Source of the DNA: Oscillospiraceae bacterium
GTDB lineage: Bacteria; Bacillota; Clostridia; Oscillospirales; Oscillospiraceae
Assembly (NCBI GenBank): GCA_020025535.1
Contig: JAHHRY010000007.1
Location: forward strand, 12,630-76,629
Length of the DNA stretch: 64,000 nt
Reading direction: 5' to 3'
Shown here piece after piece: positions 60,221 to 64,000 of the stretch (positions within the stretch are counted from its first letter, which is position 1; each line of letters begins with the position of its first letter). The position numbers and the translations under genes are program-made. The notes beneath the pieces are model-generated. The model saw only the letters and a list, made by a program, of their open reading frames with translations, had not been told where the DNA came from and ran no database searches.

Positions 60221-61018
60221 ATGAAAACAGCATTATCAATCGCTGGCAGTGACTGCAGCGGAGGCGCCGGGATTCAGGCCGATTTGAAAACAATGACCAT
60301 GAATGGTGTTTATGCCATGAGTGCCATAACGGCACTTACGGCGCAGAACACAACCGGCGTCACAGGAATTCTGGAGGTCACTCCGGAGTTTTTACAACAG
60401 CAAATCGATGCGATATTCACGGATATTCGCCCCGATGCTGTGAAAATCGGCATGGTATCTTCTGTAAAACTGATCGAGACCATCGCTGAAAGGCTTCGCT
60501 TCTACAAGGCGGAAAATATCGTGGTGGACCCTGTGATGGTGGCTACCAGCGGTTCCCGCCTGATTGAAGCCGATGCGGTGGCTACTCTGAAAAAGGAATT
60601 GCTTCCCATGGCTGCGGTGGTCACGCCCAACATCCCGGAGGCGGAGATCCTTTCCGGAATTTCCATCCATGGGGAAGAGGACATGACGGCCGCCGCCGAA
60701 ATCATCAGCAAGACCTACGGCTGCGCCGTACTGTGCAAGGGCGGTCACAGCATCAATGATGCCAATGATCTTCTCTATGCGGACGGTCATGCCCGGTGGT
60801 TTATGGGCAAGCGGATTCAGAATCCCAATACCCACGGAACCGGATGCACCCTGTCCAGCGCCATTGCCTCCAATCTGGCCAAGGGCTATGATCTGGAGAC
60901 CTCCGTACAGAGAGCCAAAGCCTATATTTCCGGCGCACTTTCGGCTATGCTGGATCTGGGCAGGGGCAGCGGCCCTATGAATCATGCGTTTGATCTGCAG
61001 GGAGAGTTCAGCTTATGA
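60221..61018 (+). CDS. thiD: HMP/HMP-P kinase ThiD
   Basis: 265 residues of the ribokinase-like fold. Signatures: IAGSDCSGGAGIQADLKTM near the start, VVDPVMVATSGSRL, VTPNIPEAEILSG and the anion hole GTGCTLSSAIASNLAKG. It phosphorylates HMP twice to HMP-PP for ThiE, allowing pyrimidine salvage. AAAGGAGAAACAG precedes the ATG after an 80-base gap from the HAD gene; its TGA overlaps the thiT ATG. Confidence 0.95.
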   Translation: MKTALSIAGSDCSGGAGIQADLKTMTMNGVYAMSAITALTAQNTTGVTGILEVTPEFLQQQIDAIFTDIRPDAVKIGMVSSVKLIETIAERLRFYKAENIVVDPVMVATSGSRLIEADAVATLKKELLPMAAVVTPNIPEAEILSGISIHGEEDMTAAAEIISKTYGCAVLCKGGHSINDANDLLYADGHARWFMGKRIQNPNTHGTGCTLSSAIASNLAKGYDLETSVQRAKAYISGALSAMLDLGRGSGPMNHAFDLQGEFSL

Positions 61019-61626
61019 TGACAGCTACGTTTGCGGTTGTGTATACGCTGGGATACTTGGGCACTACGATTTGGCTGTGTCGCGGCCTGCGGATAACGCC
61101 CAAAGCTCTGTGTCTGGGTGCGATGGCCATTGCCATGACGCTGCTGCTGGGCTCCATTACCATTCCGCTGCCGACAGGCTGCGGAATCAGCTGCGGCTCC
61201 TGGCTTCCGCTGATGGTGCTGGCGCTGGTGTATGATTATCGTCTTGCCATGGTGTCCGGCGTTGCCTGCGGTATTCTGGCGCCTTTCCTGCTGCCCGGCT
61301 GGTCGCTGGTGCATTGGGCACAGTTCTTCATGGAATATCTGGTGGTTTTTTCCTCCATGGGATACGCCGGCGTGTTCGGGTTCAAAAAGCGGTACTATGT
61401 GATTCTGGGTATGCTCCTGGCGGTGTGCCTGCGGCTGGTTGCACAGGTGCTCAGCGGAGTGATTTTCTTTTCCCAGAACGCGTGGGACGGCTGGGGTGCA
61501 TGGGGATACAGTCTGGGCTTTCACCTGTCTGCCAAAATCCCCGAAAGCATTTTTACCGGACTGATTCTGATGATACTGCCGCTGAAACAGCTTTCCAAAT
61601 TTGCCAAGGGAGGAAATAACGTATGA
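61015..61626 (+). CDS. thiT: Thiamine ECF-transporter S-component ThiT
   Basis: 203 residues, about six membrane segments (TLLLGSITIPLPTGCGISCG, LPLMVLALVYDYRLAMVSGV, AQFFMEYLVVFSSMGYAGVF), with the Trp/Tyr-rich loops that bind thiamine in this family (FSQNAWDGWGAWGYSLGF). It would deliver thiamine to a shared EcfAA'T module coded elsewhere. The translation is coupled both to thiD and tenA by ATGA overlaps. Confidence 0.85.
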   Translation: MMTATFAVVYTLGYLGTTIWLCRGLRITPKALCLGAMAIAMTLLLGSITIPLPTGCGISCGSWLPLMVLALVYDYRLAMVSGVACGILAPFLLPGWSLVHWAQFFMEYLVVFSSMGYAGVFGFKKRYYVILGMLLAVCLRLVAQVLSGVIFFSQNAWDGWGAWGYSLGFHLSAKIPESIFTGLILMILPLKQLSKFAKGGNNV

Positions 61627-62297
61627 GTTTTGTAGCAAAATGTGTGGAGGACAGCCTGCCGATCTGGGAACGGTGCCTGAATTCCGCATTCCTGACCAAA
61701 ATGGAAAACGGTACGCTGGAGGAAGACTGCTTTGCCGGCTATATCGTGGATGACAGCCTGTATCTGCGGGAGTATGCCAAGGTGTTTGCCTGGGGCATCG
61801 TAAATGCTCAGGACATGGAGGCAATGCGTACATTCTATTCGTTCCTTGCCTTTGTCAACGAAGGAGAAGGCTCTACCCGTCTAAAGTATCTGCACCACTA
61901 TGGCCTTGCGGATGAGGAGATTCAGAAGCTGCCCCAGCGGCCGGAAAACAAGGCGTATACCGACTGTATGCTTGACGGTGCCAGATACGGTGTGGCGGAA
62001 GCTATGATGGCCAGCCTGCCCTGTACGCTCAGCTACGGCTGGATTTTCCAAAGATTGGTGAAGCGTTCTCCCGGCGTGATGGATACGGTGTACGGTCCGC
62101 TGGTGCAGGATTACGCCAGCGATTCCTACGATGCCATCTGTGACCGCTGGATTGCCTTTGCTGACAAGGTCTGCCGGGATCTCCCGCAGGAGCGTCTGGA
62201 CCGATGCCTGAAGATTTTCCACGACTGTTCGGAGCATGAGCTGCAGTTCTGGAAAATGAGCGAGCGTCCCAGAACGGATCTGAAAATTCTGAAATAG
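61623..62297 (+). CDS. tenA: TenA-family thiaminase II/aminopyrimidine hydrolase
   Basis: 224 residues, all helical. The active-site cysteine region is MMASLPCTLSYGWIFQRL and the closing glutamate helix HDCSEHELQFWKM. TenA hydrolyses aminopyrimidine breakdown products of thiamine to HMP, feeding ThiD. The presence of tenA without thiC here points to salvage of the pyrimidine. Start overlaps thiT by ATGA. Confidence 0.93.
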   Translation: MSFVAKCVEDSLPIWERCLNSAFLTKMENGTLEEDCFAGYIVDDSLYLREYAKVFAWGIVNAQDMEAMRTFYSFLAFVNEGEGSTRLKYLHHYGLADEEIQKLPQRPENKAYTDCMLDGARYGVAEAMMASLPCTLSYGWIFQRLVKRSPGVMDTVYGPLVQDYASDSYDAICDRWIAFADKVCRDLPQERLDRCLKIFHDCSEHELQFWKMSERPRTDLKILK

Positions 62298-62303
62298 CAT
62301 GGT

Positions 62304-62338
62304 CTCCCCTGCAGAAATCTGCAGGGGAGGCTTTTTTT
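62304..62338 (+). terminator. Terminator of the thiamine operon
   Basis: An 11-bp perfect stem (62304-62314 with 62319-62329), AAAT loop, then T7. Confidence 0.93.
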
Positions 62339-62439
62339 GACTGCCTCTCGGGCAGGGGGGCGAGGACTGAGGACCGAGCCGTGTACTGCCCCGGGTTTCC
62401 GGTTCCCGGCTCAGCGGAGCGCATCCGCTGACGGGGGCG

Positions 62440-62839
62440 GCGTACACCGGGAAGACTCTCCGGCGCATGGAAGAGGCGTGCCTGACCTGCAGACTTTGAA
62501 CCTGTGCCGGGCCGCGGCGAAGGGGGTGATATGATCTTCAATTCCGCAGGCAGACGCCCGGTGGTGATCGGCAAGCCCAGCCCTCTGAAGCCGCACCTGG
62601 CCATGGAGAGAAACGGCTACACCCGGGAAGAAACGGCTGTAGTCGGTGACCGGATCTATACGGATGTAAAATCCGGTCTGGACGCAAGCATTACCGGAAT
62701 TCTGGTGATGAGCGGTGAAACCACGGAACAGATTCCGGCAGAATCCATCCACAAGCCACATCTGGCACGGAAACACGCGAGAGATGCCTGCCGTCCTGAA
62801 ACAAAAGAAAAGCCCCGGCTCAATGCCTGGTACTGCTAA
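62440..62839 (+). pseudogene. Fragment of a HAD-IIA (NagD-like) sugar phosphatase
   Basis: The open frame from 62486 reads ADFEPVPGRGEGGDMIFNSA then GRRPVVIGKPSPL, ETAVVGDRIYTDVKSGLDA and GILVMSGETTEQ, the C-terminal third of HAD-IIA phosphatases (VIGKPSP plus GDR-TD motifs). A weakly matching piece (TGKTLRRMEEACLT) lies before it in another frame, so a frameshift or deletion separates them. The catalytic N-terminal DxDGT half is missing. After residue ~HKPHL the tail is unrelated. A GAAGGGGGTGAT site precedes ATG 62531, so a short product may still be made, but not an active phosphatase. Confidence 0.75.
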
Positions 62840-62883
62840 GGACAGTTTGCTGAAATTCGTACAATGAGCATTGCAGCAGGACA

Positions 62884-62928
62884 AAAAATGCCGAGAAGGA
62901 CTGTAAAAAAGTTCTTCTCGGCATTTTT
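62884..62928. terminator. Strong terminator before the kinase gene
   Basis: A 15-bp perfect stem (62884-62898 with 62914-62928). Its TGCCGAGAA...TTCTCGGCA core is the same as in the terminator at 29894. It can also end the leftward kinase transcript. Confidence 0.85.
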
Positions 62929-63021
62929 ATTTTGATGAATCAAGTCAAACAGAGAAATTCTATTTTTTCTGCTTGTAAGGGCAAAAGCAAGGGAATTTAT
63001 ATTTGTTATGAAGTTTCAAGG

Positions 63022-63050
63022 AGTAAAAAGCCTTGGAAACACAGGGGGTG
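63022..63050. repeat. Short REP-like inverted repeat
   Basis: GTTTC-AAGG...CCTTGGAAAC with one bulge, followed by GGGGGTGCAGAGGGC. It resembles short dispersed hairpins of Clostridial chromosomes, but no second copy is in this window. Confidence 0.3.
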
Positions 63051-63092
63051 CAGAGGGCTTGTCAGGTAAAATCGAATCACTCTACCACTTCT

Positions 63093-64000
63093 TTAGACCA
63101 AATTTACCCAGTTTTCCACTTTCTGCTGGAACTTTATAACCACAACGCCGCCGTTAGCACTGTTGCTCAGTTGAATCTGCCCGGCGTGATTTTGGATGAC
63201 CTGGGATGCAAACCATAGCCCCAGACCATTATGCCCCGTAGATGCTCTTGCGCTGTCTCCACGCCACAGGCGCTCTGTTGCATGAAGAATTGCAGCCTTA
63301 TTGAAACCGGGTCCTTCATCCCGCACAGCGACCTGCCATCCGTCTTCGACCATGGTGCCTTCCAGTGTAACAGTTCCACCTTCAGGGGTATATTCCACGG
63401 CGTTCTGTACCACATTGCCGATTGCACGGAGCAGATGATGCCTTTGCATCGTCACACATCCGCTCAAATGATTGAGAGACGCTAAATTGATCTGTCCTGC
63501 CTGTGCCACAGGTTTCGCATTCCGGCACAGCTCCGCAAAAAACGCTTCCAGTGAGGTACATTCAAATGGCTCGTCTTCTCCACGAGAAGCTTCCAGCAAA
63601 CTGCTCACATACTGTTTTGCCCGACCATTACTCTCCAAAATGGTTTCGACCATCTTTTTGTGTTCATCTTTCAAATCCTCTTCCAGAAGAAGCTCTGCAT
63701 TTCCTCCGATCAAAGTAATCGGTGTTTTCAAATCATGTGCCAGAGCGGCCATTTCAGAATCTCGCTGCTGCTGCGCCGCCCACTGAGAACTGAGTGAAGA
63801 ATAGAGGGCCTGTCGCATCTGCTCCATCGCATTGAGCGCCTGGTCAAACTCTTTGATTCCGGCATATGGCATCGGGAAGTCCAGCTCCTGAGCGCCTACT
63901 TTTTCACTCACATCACGGAACAACTGGATTTTTGCCACCAACCGGCTCCGAAGCCACATGGCATTCAGCAGCCAGCAAAGCATACAGGCAATTCCAAGTG
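63093..64000 (-). CDS. Sensor histidine kinase (5' end outside window)
   Basis: About 300 residues of the C-terminal part are visible; the frame stays open to the right edge through a membrane segment (LGIACMLCWLLNAMWLRSRL). After a HAMP-like stretch comes the HisKA box with the phospho-His (EMAALAHDLKTPITLIGGNA), the N box (IGNVVQNAVEYTPEGGT), G1 (VRDEGPGFN) and G2 (GHNGLGLWFASQVIQNHAGQ). It is a class I histidine kinase of the OmpR-partner type; its response regulator should lie beyond the right edge. The leftward transcript probably ends at the 62884 hairpin. Confidence 0.93.
   Translation of the reverse strand, partial: LGIACMLCWLLNAMWLRSRLVAKIQLFRDVSEKVGAQELDFPMPYAGIKEFDQALNAMEQMRQALYSSLSSQWAAQQQRDSEMAALAHDLKTPITLIGGNAELLLEEDLKDEHKKMVETILESNGRAKQYVSSLLEASRGEDEPFECTSLEAFFAELCRNAKPVAQAGQINLASLNHLSGCVTMQRHHLLRAIGNVVQNAVEYTPEGGTVTLEGTMVEDGWQVAVRDEGPGFNKAAILHATERLWRGDSARASTGHNGLGLWFASQVIQNHAGQIQLSNSANGGVVVIKFQQKVENWVNLV

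Noticed and set aside
1..64000. CRISPR arrays, tRNA and rRNA genes
   Set aside because: No set of regularly spaced repeats was seen, and no cloverleaf or rRNA-like conserved stretch could be recognised on either strand.

Overview
The window looks like the chromosome of a strictly anaerobic, gut-type Bacillota (class Clostridia, probably Oscillospirales/Ruminococcaceae-like). The reasons are a moderately high GC core with Gram-positive ribosome sites (AAGGAGG), frequent TTG/GTG starts, class III (oxygen-sensitive) ribonucleotide reductase, a radical-SAM ThiH rather than ThiO, ECF-type ThiT, TPP and fluoride riboswitches, and a mobilizable element with TnpV and a MOBP-type relaxase. The genus cannot be fixed from the sequence alone. 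No rRNA, tRNA or CRISPR array was found.

Layout. (1) About 200-27,700 is accessory DNA. A tyrosine integrase with an embedded XRE-type helix-turn-helix and an excisionase-like gene sit at the left. They are followed by a leftward mobilization/segregation module (ParB-like protein, relaxase, MobC-like protein, a hypothetical protein, ParR-like protein, ParM-like actin) and a divergent pair (DUF6076-like zinc protein and a sigma-like protein). Next come a DUF6809-like gene and a frameshifted tnpV. No type IV secretion genes are visible, so it reads as an integrative mobilizable element. Its main cargo (9.5-23.8 kb) is a defence island: type I restriction-modification hsdM-hsdS-hsdR, with an OLD-family ATPase/TOPRIM nuclease, an AlbA_2/HATPase protein and a small membrane protein between hsdS and hsdR, then a YgjP-like metallopeptidase and a DUF262/DUF1524 (GmrSD-like) protein. 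A decayed hsdS tail lies inside the island. Several unknown genes follow (24.3-27.7 kb).

(2) 28-34.7 kb returns to chromosome-like genes: a cation/proton antiporter under a fluoride riboswitch; the p-aminobenzoate operon pabA-pabB-pabC with a fourth gene encoding a DAHP-synthase-like protein that has lost the family's active-site motifs; a DUF2752 protein and a TM2/zinc-ribbon protein. (3) 34.9-38.4 kb is a leftward three-gene membrane cluster (SPFH/zinc-ribbon, zinc-ribbon, TPM) resembling ydjI-ydjG-ydjH of Bacillus but without a PspA gene. (4) nrdG-nrdD with an NrdR-type box. (5) yitT-like and merR-like genes diverging over a shared palindrome. (6) 44-53.2 kb is a monosaccharide utilization locus: ChvE-type binding protein, GguA/GguB ABC transporter, a small membrane protein, an AraC regulator on the opposite strand, a xylulokinase-type kinase, a DUF4867 cupin-like protein and an L-fucose/L-arabinose isomerase family protein. 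(7) A MarR-MATE efflux pair. (8) 55.1-62.3 kb is a TPP-riboswitch-controlled thiamine operon thiS-thiF-thiG-thiH-tenI-thiE-HAD-thiD-thiT-tenA, which makes the thiazole half, couples it to the pyrimidine, and imports or salvages thiamine pieces, but has no thiC here. (9) The window ends with a decayed HAD-IIA phosphatase gene and a histidine kinase cut by the right edge.

Caveats: all functions come from motif recognition by eye; promoters and hairpins were read by hand; the right attachment site of the mobile element was not identified.
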